Assembly (NCBI GenBank): GCA_002841155.1
Contig: PHEH01000002.1
Coordinates: forward strand, 124,001-188,000
Direction: 5' to 3'
DNA: 64,000 nt
From: Alphaproteobacteria bacterium HGW-Alphaproteobacteria-18
GTDB lineage: Bacteria; Pseudomonadota; Alphaproteobacteria; Caulobacterales; Hyphomonadaceae
Shown here: positions 7,554 to 20,359 of the stretch, one piece after another
How the letters are laid out: every line of letters begins with the position of its first letter
Numbering within the stretch: the first letter of the stretch is position 1
Program-made: the position numbers and the translations under genes
The notes under the pieces: generated by a model
The model's database searches: none
Told to the model about the DNA's origin: nothing
The model's input: only the letters and a program-made list of their open reading frames with translations

Positions 7554-8413
7554 AGCGCAACCAGTCCGTTCCCGGCCGCCGCCGCGCGCCCGCCACGATC
7601 ATTGACGAAACCACCGGCGAGGAAGTTCGCGTTTCCTCGGTGATCTTCGGCATCGTGATGCTGATCGCCATCCTCGTCGCCACCGCCGCCTGGATGGGCG
7701 GATCGATGTCGCAGATCGGCTCGCGCTTTGGCGGCTTCATGGATGATACCGCCCGTCTGGTTGGCGTCGATGTGCGCTCGGTCTCCGTCATCGGGCTTGA
7801 AATGAACCCGGCCCTTGCCACTGAAGTGCGCGCCGCCGCCATGATCGAGCCAGGCGAGAACATGTTCCGCGCCGATCCTTATGTCATCCGCCGCCGTGTC
7901 GAATCCACCAAGAACGTCCTCAACGTCCGTGTACACCGCCTGTGGCCCGGCCAGGTCGTGATCCTCGCCGAAGCGGCTGAACCTGTTGCCCTCTGGCATG
8001 ACGGGCGCGACTGGAAAGTCGTTGACGGCCTTGGCCGCATCCTGCCCGACGCAAAAGCCGAAGATCATGGCCACCTCCTGCGCCTGGCCGGTCATGGCGC
8101 GCCTGAAGCGGCCCCGCAGCTCACCCGCGCGCTCGCCGCCTCGCCCGACATCAACGACCGCGTCGCCGTGGCCACCCGCGTCGGGGATCGCCGCTGGGAC
8201 ATGCGCTTTGTCAGTGGCGTGACGGTTCGTCTGCCTGAGGACGAAGCGCTTGAGCCTGCGCTCGACCGCCTGGCGCAGCTCCAGGTGCGCACCGCACTCA
8301 CCCAGCGCCCGCTCGACATGATCGATCTGCGCTCCCGCGGCCGCGTCTATCTGCGCGTTTCGGAAGACGCAAAGCTGGCCGCCCCCCTCACCCCGCGCGG
8401 CGAGCGCACCTGA
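7541..8413 (+). CDS. ftsQ: Cell division protein FtsQ
   Basis: 290 aa, a bitopic inner-membrane divisome protein linking FtsA/FtsZ to FtsB, FtsL and FtsW/FtsI. A cytoplasmic tail of about 35 residues precedes one membrane segment ([20 protein letters not shown]). A POTRA domain follows, beginning around [15 protein letters not shown], then the beta domain with [20 protein letters not shown]. It overlaps ddl upstream, and its TGA shares bases with the ATG of ftsA (TGATGG), so the three are translationally coupled. Confidence 0.95.
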   Translation: MPKIERNQSVPGRRRAPATIIDETTGEEVRVSSVIFGIVMLIAILVATAAWMGGSMSQIGSRFGGFMDDTARLVGVDVRSVSVIGLEMNPALATEVRAAAMIEPGENMFRADPYVIRRRVESTKNVLNVRVHRLWPGQVVILAEAAEPVALWHDGRDWKVVDGLGRILPDAKAEDHGHLLRLAGHGAPEAAPQLTRALAASPDINDRVAVATRVGDRRWDMRFVSGVTVRLPEDEALEPALDRLAQLQVRTALTQRPLDMIDLRSRGRVYLRVSEDAKLAAPLTPRGERT

Positions 8414-9708
8414 TGGCAAATCTCTCAGCAAAACGCCTCGCCCGCCTTCAGAGCCAGCGCGCCGGCACCATAGCGGCGCTTGACATCGGCTGCTCGAAAA
8501 CCACCTGCCTGATCGGCCGCCCGGATGGCTCGGGCCCCCGCCGCATCCAGATCCTCGGCGCCGGCCGCCAGCAGACGCGCGGCTATAACGGCTCGGGCAT
8601 CACCGATATGGACGGCCTGGAACGCACCATCCGCGTCGCCGTCGAGGACGCCGAGCGCGAAGCGGGCGAACCCATCAGCGAAGTGATCCTTGGCATCAGC
8701 GGCCCGCAGGTTGTCTCCTGTCTCGTCGAAGCTCAGATCGAGCCGGGCGGACGCGCGGTCACCCAGCGCGATGTACGCCGCCTTCATGCCCAGGCCATCG
8801 CCCGCGTGCCGCAGAAGAATTCAGACATCCTCGCCGCCTGGCCGGTCGTCTACACGCTTGACCGTGCCGCCGGCCGCGTCCGCCAGCCTGTCGGCATGAT
8901 CGCCAACACGCTGCATGTCCGCATGGCCGTCATCACCGCGCCCAAATCGGTTGTCCGCAATCTGATCGAATGCCTGGGCCGCGCACATCTGGGCTACACC
9001 AAGCTGGTCCCCTCCTCCATTGCCTCGGGCCTTGGCACGTTGATCGAGGACGAGCTTGAGAATGGTACGATCTGTATCGACATGGGCGCCGGCGTCACCG
9101 CCGTCTCCGTTTTCATGAACGGCGCGCCCGCCTGGCTCGGCCTTGTGCCCGCCGGCGGCCAGCATGTCACCGCAGACCTCGCCCAGGGCCTTGGAACCAC
9201 CTTTGCCGCCGCAGAGCGCATCAAGACCATCTTTGGCACCGCCGACCTTGAAGGCCCCGGCCTTGCCGAGCGCGTGGAAGCTGCCCGCCTCGGCGATGAT
9301 GGCCGCCTGCATGCCGTGCGCACCGAGCGCGGCGATATCGCCCGCATCATTGCCCCGCGCATCGAGGAAACCTTTGAGCTGGTTGCGCAGCTGCTCGAAA
9401 CCAGTGATGTGCGCAAAGTCCTCCCCCACCGCGTCGTGCTGACGGGCGGCGCCAGCCAGCTTCCGGGCATCCGCGAAGTGGCCAGCCGCTATCTGCGCGC
9501 GCCGGTGCGCCTCGGACGCCCCGTGATATCTGAATTTCTGGGGGAGGCACTGGCAACACCGGCTTTCTCCACCGCATCTGGCCTGATACTCTATCCGGAG
9601 TTGGGGTTTGCAGATGCCGCGCGGGCTGGCGTGTCATCAACAGAGGACACCGCCGGATCGGGCACTTTGGTGAATACAGCGCTGCGTTGGCTGAAGGAAA
9701 ATTTCTAA
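8413..9708 (+). CDS. ftsA: Cell division protein FtsA
   Basis: 431 aa, an actin-family ATPase that tethers FtsZ to the membrane and recruits the divisome. IAALDIGCSKTTCLIGRPDG forms the phosphate-1 motif near residue 20, with IDMGAGVTAVSVFM and VVLTGGASQLPGI as the phosphate-2 and adenosine motifs. The C-terminus (TALRWLKENF) is a short amphipathic helix of the membrane-targeting type. The start overlaps the ftsQ stop by one base, and a 124-bp gap separates it from ftsZ. Confidence 0.96.
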   Translation: MANLSAKRLARLQSQRAGTIAALDIGCSKTTCLIGRPDGSGPRRIQILGAGRQQTRGYNGSGITDMDGLERTIRVAVEDAEREAGEPISEVILGISGPQVVSCLVEAQIEPGGRAVTQRDVRRLHAQAIARVPQKNSDILAAWPVVYTLDRAAGRVRQPVGMIANTLHVRMAVITAPKSVVRNLIECLGRAHLGYTKLVPSSIASGLGTLIEDELENGTICIDMGAGVTAVSVFMNGAPAWLGLVPAGGQHVTADLAQGLGTTFAAAERIKTIFGTADLEGPGLAERVEAARLGDDGRLHAVRTERGDIARIIAPRIEETFELVAQLLETSDVRKVLPHRVVLTGGASQLPGIREVASRYLRAPVRLGRPVISEFLGEALATPAFSTASGLILYPELGFADAARAGVSSTEDTAGSGTLVNTALRWLKENF

Positions 9709-9750
9709 CGAAACTTTCCCTCAAAAGTTTCTGACGCCATCCACATTCAC

Positions 9751-9765
9751 TTAAGCGTTTTTTAG
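9751..9765 (+). promoter_or_regulatory. Candidate CtrA half-consensus site in the ftsZ leader
   Basis: TTAAGCGTTTTTTAG matches TTAA-N7-TTAA except for the last base. It is 68 bp before the ftsZ start. In Caulobacter ftsZ transcription is repressed by CtrA, so the position makes sense; the motif alone is weak. Confidence 0.4.
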
Positions 9766-9832
9766 CCCCGCCACGCGATGGTGGGCGCTGATATGGCCCG
9801 GCGGGACGCGAAATTGTGAGAACAGGCGCACG

Positions 9833-11299
9833 ATGACCCAAGAACTCAGACCCAAAATCGTTGTTTTTGGCGTAGGCGGTGCCGGTGGCAACGCCGTCAA
9901 CAACATGATTGAAGCCAACCTTCAGGGTGTGGAGTTTGTGGTCGCCAACACCGACGCGCAGGCCCTTGCCCGCTCGCGCGCTGACTTGCAGCTTCAGCTT
10001 GGCCTTGAGACCACCGGCGGTCTCGGCGCTGGCGCGCGTCCTGAAATCGGCGCCCGCGCTGCCGAAGAGTCGATTGAAGAAATCCGCCTCCATCTGGAAG
10101 GCGCCCATATGGTGTTCATCGCCGCCGGCATGGGCGGGGGCACCGGCACAGGCGCAGCGCCCGTTATCGCGCGCGCCGCCCAGGAACTCGGCATCCTCAC
10201 GATTGCCGTCGTGACCAAGCCTTTCGGCTTTGAAGGCACCCACCGGATGAAGCTCGCCGAGGATGGCCTGGCGCGCATCCGCAGCCATGTCGACACGATG
10301 ATCGTCGTGCCGAATCAAAACCTCTTCCGCATCGCCAATGACCGCACGACCTTCGCCGACGCGTTCCGCATGGCCGATGACGTGCTCTATAACGGCGTGC
10401 GCGGCATCACCGATCTGATCGTCATGCCCGGCCTGATCAATCTCGACTTTGCCGATGTCGGCGCCATCATGCGCGGCATGGGCACGGCCCTCATGGGCAT
10501 GGGCGAAGCCACCGGCGAAACCCGCGCGCTCGACGCCGCCCGCGCCGCCATCGACAATCCCCTGCTCGACGATGTCACGATCTGCGGCGCCAAGGGCGTG
10601 CTGATCAACATCACCGGCGGCTATGACATGACCCTCTTCGAACTGGACGAGGCCGCCAACGAGATCCGCCGCGAGGCAGATCCCGAAGCCAACATCATCA
10701 TCGGCTCGGCCTTCGATACCGCGCTGGAAGGCCGCATCCGCGTATCCGTGGTCGCTGCCGGCCTTGATGAAGCGGCCCGCCGCCTGCCCGCCGCCCTGCC
10801 GGCCACCGGCAGCGTGCGCCAGCCCGTCGCCGCCCCGGTCGAGGAAGCGCCTCTCGCCACTGCCGAACCTGAGATCGAAGTCGAGGAATTGCTCGAAACG
10901 ATCGCGGAGACAGACAAGGCGGAAGACGACGCCACGGCCCCGGCTTTTGCTGAGGACGATGAACACCGCCCGGTTGTCATCACGCGGCCCCAGCCAGCCG
11001 CCGCCAAGACCGTTATTGCCGAAGACGAGGAAGAGACGCCCGGCCCGATGCCGGCAGTCTTCTCCGACCGCAAGGACGCCCCGGCCGCAGATCGCCCTGC
11101 CCGCGATGCCCCCTCTGCGGGCTTTGCCAACCTCTTCGGCTGGCGCCGCCCGACACCCCAGGGTCAGAACGATACGAGCGATGTGCCCGCCGTCCCGGCG
11201 CAGATCGTCACCTCGCCAGATGACCACCCCAAGCCGGCCCCGTTCGACGATGCCGATCTGGAAATCCCGGCCTTCCTGCGCCGGTCGGCCAACAACTGA
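9833..11299 (+). CDS. ftsZ: Cell division protein FtsZ
   Basis: 488 aa, the tubulin-like GTPase that forms the Z ring. [16 protein letters not shown] (about residues 11-26) and the tubulin signature [10 protein letters not shown] (about 104-113) are intact, as is the T7 synergy region [12 protein letters not shown] long acidic, disordered linker (about 320-470) leads to the conserved terminal peptide [14 protein letters not shown] that binds FtsA and other partners. The linker is longer than in E. coli, which is usual in alphaproteobacteria. A GC-rich hairpin terminator and a decamer repeat array follow the stop. Confidence 0.98.
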   Translation: MTQELRPKIVVFGVGGAGGNAVNNMIEANLQGVEFVVANTDAQALARSRADLQLQLGLETTGGLGAGARPEIGARAAEESIEEIRLHLEGAHMVFIAAGMGGGTGTGAAPVIARAAQELGILTIAVVTKPFGFEGTHRMKLAEDGLARIRSHVDTMIVVPNQNLFRIANDRTTFADAFRMADDVLYNGVRGITDLIVMPGLINLDFADVGAIMRGMGTALMGMGEATGETRALDAARAAIDNPLLDDVTICGAKGVLINITGGYDMTLFELDEAANEIRREADPEANIIIGSAFDTALEGRIRVSVVAAGLDEAARRLPAALPATGSVRQPVAAPVEEAPLATAEPEIEVEELLETIAETDKAEDDATAPAFAEDDEHRPVVITRPQPAAAKTVIAEDEEETPGPMPAVFSDRKDAPAADRPARDAPSAGFANLFGWRRPTPQGQNDTSDVPAVPAQIVTSPDDHPKPAPFDDADLEIPAFLRRSANN

Positions 11300-11324
11300 T
11301 CTGCTTCTGAACCAAACGACAGCG

Positions 11325-11348
11325 CGCCCGGCCCCCTGCGGCCGGGCG
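11325..11348 (+). terminator. Hairpin after ftsZ
   Basis: A perfect 9-bp stem, CGCCCGGCC / GGCCGGGCG, with loop CCCTGC. It is followed by TGTCCCGTTTTG, so the T-run is interrupted and coincides with the first unit of the decamer array. Confidence 0.6.
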
Positions 11349-11388
11349 TGTCCCGTTTTGTCCTGAAATGTCCTGAATTGTCCCGAAA
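11349..11388. repeat. 10-bp phased TGTCC decamer array (array A)
   Basis: TGTCC begins at 11349, 11359, 11369 and 11379, exactly every 10 bp; units read TGTCCCGTTT, TGTCCTGAAA, TGTCCTGAAT and TGTCCCGAAA. It lies between ftsZ and lpxC, about 200 bp before the lpxC start. The same core recurs at 26230, 35854 and 54584. Confidence 0.85.
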
Positions 11389-11591
11389 CTGGTAATTTGA
11401 GACGCACTGTGTCCCTGTGGTGACAGGTTTTGTTACACAAATGTCTCCATATTTTTCAAGGCACTGACCCCGAAACACGCCCCATCTTGTAACAACACGC
11501 AATATCCCGTGTTTTGATGCTTTCCCCTACCCTTGCCAAATGGATTTCAAAGGCTGCCACGGGTGCAGCCGCCAGTCAGGTGTCAGGGCTC

Positions 11592-12503
11592 ATGGTCGAC
11601 ATGCAACACACGCTCGCAAAAGCCGTCAGCTGCGCCGGAGTCGGCGTGCACAGCGGTCAGCGCGCACGCCTGAACCTGCTCCCGGCCCCTGTAAACACAG
11701 GGGTTGTGTTCCTGCGCACCGATGTGCCCAAAGGCACGGGCCGCGTCCCCGCCCATGCCGAAACCGTCAGCGATACCCAGCTTGGCACCACGATCAGCAA
11801 TGATCACGGCGTCTCCGTCGCCGTCGTCGAGCATCTGCTGGCCGCCATCGCGGGCCTCGGCATCGACAACCTCCTCGTCGAGATCGACGCCGCCGAAGTC
11901 CCGATCATGGACGGCTCCTCCTCGGTCTTCTACGAAATGATGATGCTGGCTGGCATCAAGGCCCAGGGCGCCCTGCGCCGCCGTATCCGCGTCCTGGAGA
12001 CCGTGGAAGTCACCGACGGCCCCAAGCGCGCCTCCCTCTCCCCGGTAGCCGATGACAGCCTCACCATGCGCGCCCGCATCGAATATACCGACAAAACCAT
12101 CGGCGTTCAGCAGATGGCCCTGCGCCTTCTTCCGGGCAGTTTTGCCCGCGATCTCGCTTTTGCCCGCACCTTCGGCTTTGCCCGCGATGTCGACATGCTG
12201 CGCTCGATGGGCCTTGCCCGCGGCGGCTCGCTGGAAAACGCGGTCGTGATTGACGAAGACGGCGTGATGAACCCCGAAGGCCTGCGCGTGGAAGATGAGT
12301 TCATCCGTCACAAGATGCTCGACGCTGTGGGCGACCTGATGCTCGCCGGCGCGCCGATTGCCGGGGCCTATGACGCCGTCCAGCCCGGCCATGGCATCAA
12401 CAACAAGCTGGTGCGCGCTTTGCTCGCAAACCCTTCAGCCTGGTGCTGGGAAGAAGCGGGAAATCATGCCGAAGCCGCCGAGGATGTTCGCGCAGCGGTC
12501 TGA
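11592..12503 (+). CDS. lpxC: UDP-3-O-acyl-N-acetylglucosamine deacetylase LpxC
   Basis: 303 aa from ATG 11592, which has AGGTG 9 bases upstream and places MQHTLAKAVSCAGVGVHSG at the N-terminus as in other LpxC proteins. In-frame ATG 11517 would add 25 residues but has no ribosome site. LpxC is the zinc amidase that commits UDP-3-acyl-GlcNAc to lipid A synthesis. Zinc and catalytic residues are visible in VAVVEHLLAAIAGLGIDN, in FIRHKMLDAVGDLMLAG (His and Asp) and in PGHGINNKL (general-acid His). The ftsZ-lpxC order is the usual end of this cluster. Its leader contains decamer array A. Confidence 0.95.
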   Translation: MVDMQHTLAKAVSCAGVGVHSGQRARLNLLPAPVNTGVVFLRTDVPKGTGRVPAHAETVSDTQLGTTISNDHGVSVAVVEHLLAAIAGLGIDNLLVEIDAAEVPIMDGSSSVFYEMMMLAGIKAQGALRRRIRVLETVEVTDGPKRASLSPVADDSLTMRARIEYTDKTIGVQQMALRLLPGSFARDLAFARTFGFARDVDMLRSMGLARGGSLENAVVIDEDGVMNPEGLRVEDEFIRHKMLDAVGDLMLAGAPIAGAYDAVQPGHGINNKLVRALLANPSAWCWEEAGNHAEAAEDVRAAV

Positions 12504-12533
12504 TCTTCCCTTAAGATCAGGGCACTACTCCCC

Positions 12534-12974
12534 TCAGACCTGACCATTCATGGCGCCATCTGGGAGTAAAGCGGCCGTCCCGGCCGTCTCGCCTGACACC
12601 TCATACACATCACCGCTACCCGAGAGGGACCGTATCAGCGCCATCAGGTGAGCGCGCACCCGATCATCCTCGATCCGGGAGAAGTTACGCACAAGCTCGA
12701 TCACGGCCCGCGACGAACTTCCCGGCGCATCGGCAGTTTCGGGAATACCGAAAAACCAACCCGGCAGAACTTCAAGCACTTCGGCTATCTGGGCCAGACG
12801 CCCCGCGCTGATCCGGTTGGCCCCGGTCTCGTATTTCTGGATCTGCTGATAGGATATCCCCAGCGCGTCAGCGACCTGGTCCTGCGTCAGCCCCAGCAGG
12901 ATACGCCGCCGGCGCATCCGTTCGCCGACCTGACGGTCCACTTGGGTCGCATCACATATTTTGACCGGTCTCAT
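12534..12974 (-). CDS. XRE-family HTH transcriptional regulator
   Basis: 146 aa. Met 12974 (MRPVKICDATQVDRQVG) is preferred; a longer frame to 13052 has no family-like sequence. The HTH lies at about residues 15-70: RMRRRRILLGLTQDQVADAL, then GISYQQIQKYETGANRISAG. This Q.GLS..QIQKYE.G.NR pattern is characteristic of a large alphaproteobacterial Cro/CI group. The C-terminal part, with AVIELVRNFSRIEDDRVR, is a helical tail of unknown ligand. It lies convergent with lpxC and divergent from bamD. Its target is unknown. Confidence 0.85.
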   Translation of the reverse strand: MRPVKICDATQVDRQVGERMRRRRILLGLTQDQVADALGISYQQIQKYETGANRISAGRLAQIAEVLEVLPGWFFGIPETADAPGSSSRAVIELVRNFSRIEDDRVRAHLMALIRSLSGSGDVYEVSGETAGTAALLPDGAMNGQV

Positions 12975-13199
12975 GGCATTCCCTGCCTGTGCCACTGGGT
13001 TGCTGGATATGCTTTGCCAGGTCCAGTTGGCGGACAAACTATCCCTCACCAAAGGCTAGCTAGAGCGCAGCTCTGCCGCGGCAAGGGCAGGCCTGCCCAC
13101 ACGGCTCTTGTACCCGAGATGACAAACGGCCTTGGAAACCCCGCACAATCCGGTCTAATCAAGCTGACGAAATGTTCTGACAGCGCGAGGCCGCACTGC

Positions 13200-14033
13200 A
13201 TGCCGAAACTGACGCCCCTTCCCCTCGTGATTCTCGCCAGCGCCCTGCTGGTTACGGCTTGCGCCTCAAACCGCCGGAATCCTGAGCTTGCCTATGTCGA
13301 GCGCCCTGTCGAGCAGCTCTACAATCAGGGAACCGACCGGCTTGATCGCCGCGACTATGCGCGGGCCAAGCTGTTCTTCGAGGAAGTCGAGCGCCAGCAC
13401 CCCTATTCGGAATGGGCGCGCCGCGCGATGGTCATGTCGGCCTATGCCTCCTATCGCTCCCGCGACTACACAACCTCGATTTCGGGCGCGCAGCGTTATC
13501 TTTCGCTGCATCCGGGCGGCTCGGAGGCCGAGTATGCCTACTATCTGATCGCCCTCAATCATTTCGACCAGATCACCGATGTCGGCCGCGACCAGGCCAC
13601 CACCGAAAGCGCGCGCAACGCCCTGCTGGAAGTGATCCGCCGTTTCCCCGAAAGCGAATACGCTCGCGACGCGCGCGTGAAGCTCGACATGGTCAACGAC
13701 CAGCTCGCCGGCAAGGAAATGACGATCGGGCGCTGGTATCTGCGCACAAACCAGACCCTCGCGGCCGTCAACCGCTTCCGCAAGGTTGTCACCGAATACC
13801 AGACGACCTCCCACTCCGAAGAAGCGCTGCACCGCCTTGTCGAAGCCTATCTGACCCTTGGCCTGCGCGACCAGGCGCTGGTTGCCGGGGCAACGCTCGG
13901 CCACAACTATCCGGGTGGAAACTGGTACCAGATGAGCTACCGGCTGCTGACCAATGAAGGCCTGAACCCGGAAACCGTCGACGAACCGACGCGCCGGTCC
14001 TTCCTGCAACGGCTCATTCCCGGCGGGAACTGA
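13200..14033 (+). CDS. bamD: Outer-membrane assembly lipoprotein BamD
   Basis: 277 aa. The ATG at 13200 begins a lipoprotein signal with lipobox LVTAC (Cys about residue 21). BamD is the essential TPR lipoprotein of the BAM complex that inserts outer-membrane proteins. Tetratricopeptide-type helices follow, including VEQLYNQGTDRLDRRDYARA, ARAKLFFEEVERQHPYSEWA and YYLIALNHFDQITDVGRDQA. In most alphaproteobacteria recN and ligA follow in the same direction; here they lie on the opposite strand with the ligA end facing bamD. Confidence 0.93.
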   Translation: MPKLTPLPLVILASALLVTACASNRRNPELAYVERPVEQLYNQGTDRLDRRDYARAKLFFEEVERQHPYSEWARRAMVMSAYASYRSRDYTTSISGAQRYLSLHPGGSEAEYAYYLIALNHFDQITDVGRDQATTESARNALLEVIRRFPESEYARDARVKLDMVNDQLAGKEMTIGRWYLRTNQTLAAVNRFRKVVTEYQTTSHSEEALHRLVEAYLTLGLRDQALVAGATLGHNYPGGNWYQMSYRLLTNEGLNPETVDEPTRRSFLQRLIPGGN

Positions 14034-14067
14034 CCGACAGGCCGTCACCCACTCTCAAACGCCCGGC

Positions 14068-17855
<3,788 letters not shown>

Positions 17856-17873
17856 GAAGCGGGCATAGCATGA

Positions 17874-17888
17874 GAACAAAATAGGAAC
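17874..17888 (-). promoter_or_regulatory. LexA (SOS) box of recN
   Basis: On the minus strand GTTCCTATTTTGTTC is a perfect GTTC-N7-GTTC, the LexA motif of alphaproteobacteria. It ends 19 bp before the recN start. recN is a standard SOS gene, which supports the assignment. Confidence 0.85.
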
Positions 17889-17976
17889 AAGTAGATTCAT
17901 GGGCTTGCACAGAAACACGGCTTGGCCCCATCCTCTCTCCTGAGGCGCCACGGGGAGGCGCGCATCAGGAGGCGGG

Positions 17977-18708
17977 GTGAAGATCGCTCACGCGCAGATC
18001 ATGACGTTCCTGAAAGGAGCGGGGCTGACTTTTGCCGCGCTCCTTATCCTGTGTTTCTGGTATATCGGGGCGGCCTGGTTGTCGGCGATGTTTCCGGCCA
18101 AGGGGCGCGCTCAGCTGCCTGCCCCCGGAGAGCCGGCCACCTATCTCTGCGAAGCCCCCTTCCATACCGATATTGCCCTGCCGCTCTACGACCCGCTGTT
18201 CGATTGGTCGGCCGAACTGAAGGATGAACTGCCCGCCTGGTTGCCGCCGGACACATATATCCTCTTCGGCTGGGGCGATTCTGTGTTCTTCACGCGCGTG
18301 CTCCAGCCCGGCGACATGACCCCCGCTCGCGTCCTCAGCGCCCTGGCCGGGCTCAACGACACCGCCGTACGGATCGTGCCGGTCGATGGCCGCTCGGTAG
18401 ACGATTTCTGCGAGCCCATAACGGTCGACAGTGAGGGCCGGCAGGCCCTGATTGACCATATCCGCCAGACCTTCCGGCACGATGCAGACGGCGAGCTGCG
18501 TATGATCCCGACCCCGGTTCCCGGTGAAATCCTGGTCAAGGCGAAGGGCCGCTACAGTCTTTTCAACACCTGCAATCAATGGACCGCCGCTGCGCTGGGC
18601 AAGGCAGGCCTGCCGCGCGCCCTTTTCGCGCCTTTCGCAGGCAACGTTACGTCACCCTTGCAAGGGGCGGAGGAGACGCGTACCGAGGAGATAACTCTAT
18701 ACGACTAG
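17977..18708 (+). CDS. DUF2459-family membrane-anchored protein
   Basis: 243 aa. The start is GTG 17977 with AGGAGGCGGG directly upstream. One membrane segment (about residues 12-36) is followed by a soluble domain with the DUF2459 (TIGR02117) pattern: FHTDIALPL, YILFGWGDSVFFTRV and the C-terminal FNTCNQWTAAALGKAGLP. The conserved His, Gly-Trp-Gly and Asn-Thr-Cys-Asn residues suggest an enzyme-like fold (perhaps papain/NlpC-like), but no reaction is established. It is separated by 19 bp from the fucosidase gene, so the two may be co-transcribed. Confidence 0.8.
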   Translation: MKIAHAQIMTFLKGAGLTFAALLILCFWYIGAAWLSAMFPAKGRAQLPAPGEPATYLCEAPFHTDIALPLYDPLFDWSAELKDELPAWLPPDTYILFGWGDSVFFTRVLQPGDMTPARVLSALAGLNDTAVRIVPVDGRSVDDFCEPITVDSEGRQALIDHIRQTFRHDADGELRMIPTPVPGEILVKAKGRYSLFNTCNQWTAAALGKAGLPRALFAPFAGNVTSPLQGAEETRTEEITLYD

Positions 18709-18727
18709 ATTAATGGGAGGAAATAGC

Positions 18728-19852
18728 ATGATTGGTCCAAATGGCCGCCCCTGCCCTGAATGGTTCGCTACGCCACAGCTCGGCATCTTCATCCACTGGG
18801 GCATGTTCACCATCCCCGCCTGGGCCCCACGCGGGCGCGCCATTCATGAACTCCACGGCGACGACTATTATATGAGCGCGGTGATGACCCCCTATTCGGA
18901 ATGGTACGACAATGCTGTCCGCGTCGAGGGCAGCGAAACCCGCAAGCGTCATAAGGAGCTTTATGGCGACAAGCCGTATGCGGACTTCCGCCCGGAATTT
19001 GACGCTCTCTCCCAAAATTTCGACGCCAATGAGTGGGCAGATTTCTTCGTCGAATGCGGCGCCACCCACTGCGTCTTCGTCACCAAGCATCATGACGGCT
19101 ACTGCCTCTGGCCCACAGAGGTCGAAAACCCCCACCGCCCCGGCTGGCATAGCGAGCGCGATTTTGTCGGCGAACTGGCCGACGCCGTCCGCGCGCGTGG
19201 CCTGCGCTTTGGCCTCTACTATTCCGGCGGCCTCGACTGGACCTTCCGCGACACACCCATCGCCAATATGGGCGACATGTTCGCCGCCGTGCCGACCGAG
19301 CAGGATTACCGCGAATACGCCCTCGCCCAGGCGAAGGAACTGATCGACCGCTACAAGCCATCGATCTTCTGGAACGACATCTGCTGGCCCAATGCCGAAG
19401 ATGTGCCCGTCCTGCTCGACTATTACTATAAAGCCGTGCCCGACGGGGTGACGAATGACCGCTGGTTTGCCTCAGAAGACTTCTTCAACTCCCTGCGCGA
19501 TCCCGCCACGCTCAAAGACTTCAACGACGCGATGAAGGAACGATCCGCAGGCGGAAAGCAGGAAGAGATCCCCGCGCCGTTCGCTGACTATCGCTGCGTC
19601 GAATTCGGGCTTGGTGTCGTGCCCAAGGAACATAAATGGGAGGCCTGCCGCGGCCTTGGCCTCGGCTTTGGCTACAACTCCGCCGAGATCCCCGAAGATT
19701 ATATGACCAGCCAGGACGTGATCGATCTTTACAAGGACGTCACTTCAAAGCGCGGCAACCTCCTGATCAATATCGGCCCACTGGCCGATGGGTCGATCCC
19801 CGATCTGCAGAAGACCCCGTTGCGGGCGCTGGGCCAGCATCTGAATACCTGA
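18728..19852 (+). CDS. GH29 alpha-L-fucosidase
   Basis: 374 aa. ATG 18728 lies 6 bases after GGGAGGA; the earlier in-frame ATG at 18713 would place the ribosome site inside the gene. The (beta/alpha)8 barrel of glycoside hydrolase family 29 starts with WFATPQLGIFIHWGMFTIP. It continues with CVFVTKHHDGYCLWPTEV and LRFGLYYSGGLDW. The expected nucleophile Asp lies in PSIFWNDICWPN (about residue 218). There is no signal peptide, so it acts in the cytoplasm on imported fucosides. It lacks the C-terminal beta-sandwich of longer relatives. A perfect terminator follows. Confidence 0.9.
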   Translation: MIGPNGRPCPEWFATPQLGIFIHWGMFTIPAWAPRGRAIHELHGDDYYMSAVMTPYSEWYDNAVRVEGSETRKRHKELYGDKPYADFRPEFDALSQNFDANEWADFFVECGATHCVFVTKHHDGYCLWPTEVENPHRPGWHSERDFVGELADAVRARGLRFGLYYSGGLDWTFRDTPIANMGDMFAAVPTEQDYREYALAQAKELIDRYKPSIFWNDICWPNAEDVPVLLDYYYKAVPDGVTNDRWFASEDFFNSLRDPATLKDFNDAMKERSAGGKQEEIPAPFADYRCVEFGLGVVPKEHKWEACRGLGLGFGYNSAEIPEDYMTSQDVIDLYKDVTSKRGNLLINIGPLADGSIPDLQKTPLRALGQHLNT

Positions 19853-19877
19853 TTCAGGCGTCCTCCCGGACTCCGAA

Positions 19878-19912
19878 ACGCCTCCGATGACCTCATCGGA
19901 GGCGTCTTTTTT
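19878..19912 (+). terminator. Rho-independent terminator after the fucosidase
   Basis: A perfect 13-bp stem ACGCCTCCGATGA / TCATCGGAGGCGT with loop CC, followed by C and six T. Confidence 0.95.
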
Positions 19913-20019
19913 CCCGTCGCCCATTGCCGGTTAGGATAGAGGACCAGACCGTTCCGGTTTTCTTTATTGATAAATAATTTTTTTTATGATTTATTTTTTG
20001 AAACACTGGAGCCACTTCC

Positions 20020-20358
20020 ATGCGCCGCCTGCTTCCGCCTGTCCTCTGGCTGATCTGCCTTGCCCTTATGGGTGGCGCAGCCCTTGCCGGATGGACCCTA
20101 CCTTTCCTCCCAGCGCCCTGGCACCTGGCCGGCTGGGCGCTCTTTGCTGGAGGCTTTGTCATCACCAATCTTGCCGCGCGCCAGTTCCGCCTTGCCCGCA
20201 CCAATATCAACACCTTTGGTGATCCCGGCACGCTGGTCACGACAGGCCTCTTCGCCGTCTCTGCGCTCCACTATATTCCGTATGAGGAGCGCGCCGCTTC
20301 GGCGATCTTCGGTGAAACCTATGCCGCCTACCGCGCCCGCGTCCGCCGCTGGATCTGA
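20020..20358 (+). CDS. Isoprenylcysteine methyltransferase-like membrane protein with internal deletion
   Basis: 112 aa, against about 150 for the family. Two N-terminal membrane segments and LARTNINTFGDPGTLVTTGLF match the ICMT/PEMT-like methyltransferases. The next block should be the RSRNPMYLG motif plus two membrane segments. Here the frame jumps from LFAVS directly to ALHYIPYEERAASAIFGETY and AYRARVRRWI, the normal C-terminus. The missing ~40 residues hold the S-adenosylmethionine-binding motif, so the product is probably inactive. The deletion is in frame. The TetR gene starts 1 base after the stop. Confidence 0.75.
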   Translation: MRRLLPPVLWLICLALMGGAALAGWTLPFLPAPWHLAGWALFAGGFVITNLAARQFRLARTNINTFGDPGTLVTTGLFAVSALHYIPYEERAASAIFGETYAAYRARVRRWI

Positions 20359-20359
20359 C

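Noticed and set aside
9710..9731. Hairpin GAAACTTT/AAAGTTTC just after ftsA as a terminator
   Set aside because: The stem is AT-rich and weak, and no T-run follows. It may be a minor attenuator at most.
9347..11440. 697-codon minus-strand open frame opposite ftsZ
   Set aside because: Its product is low complexity and the plus strand encodes full-length FtsZ. It is a GC-driven shadow.
11517..11591. Earlier start of lpxC at ATG 11517
   Set aside because: It has no ribosome site, and the extra 25 residues do not resemble the LpxC N-terminus. ATG 11592 has AGGTG at good spacing.
20060..20359. N-terminal extension of the TetR regulator upstream of 20360
   Set aside because: It would translate the methyltransferase-like gene in another frame. 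The TetR fold starts right after ATG 20360.
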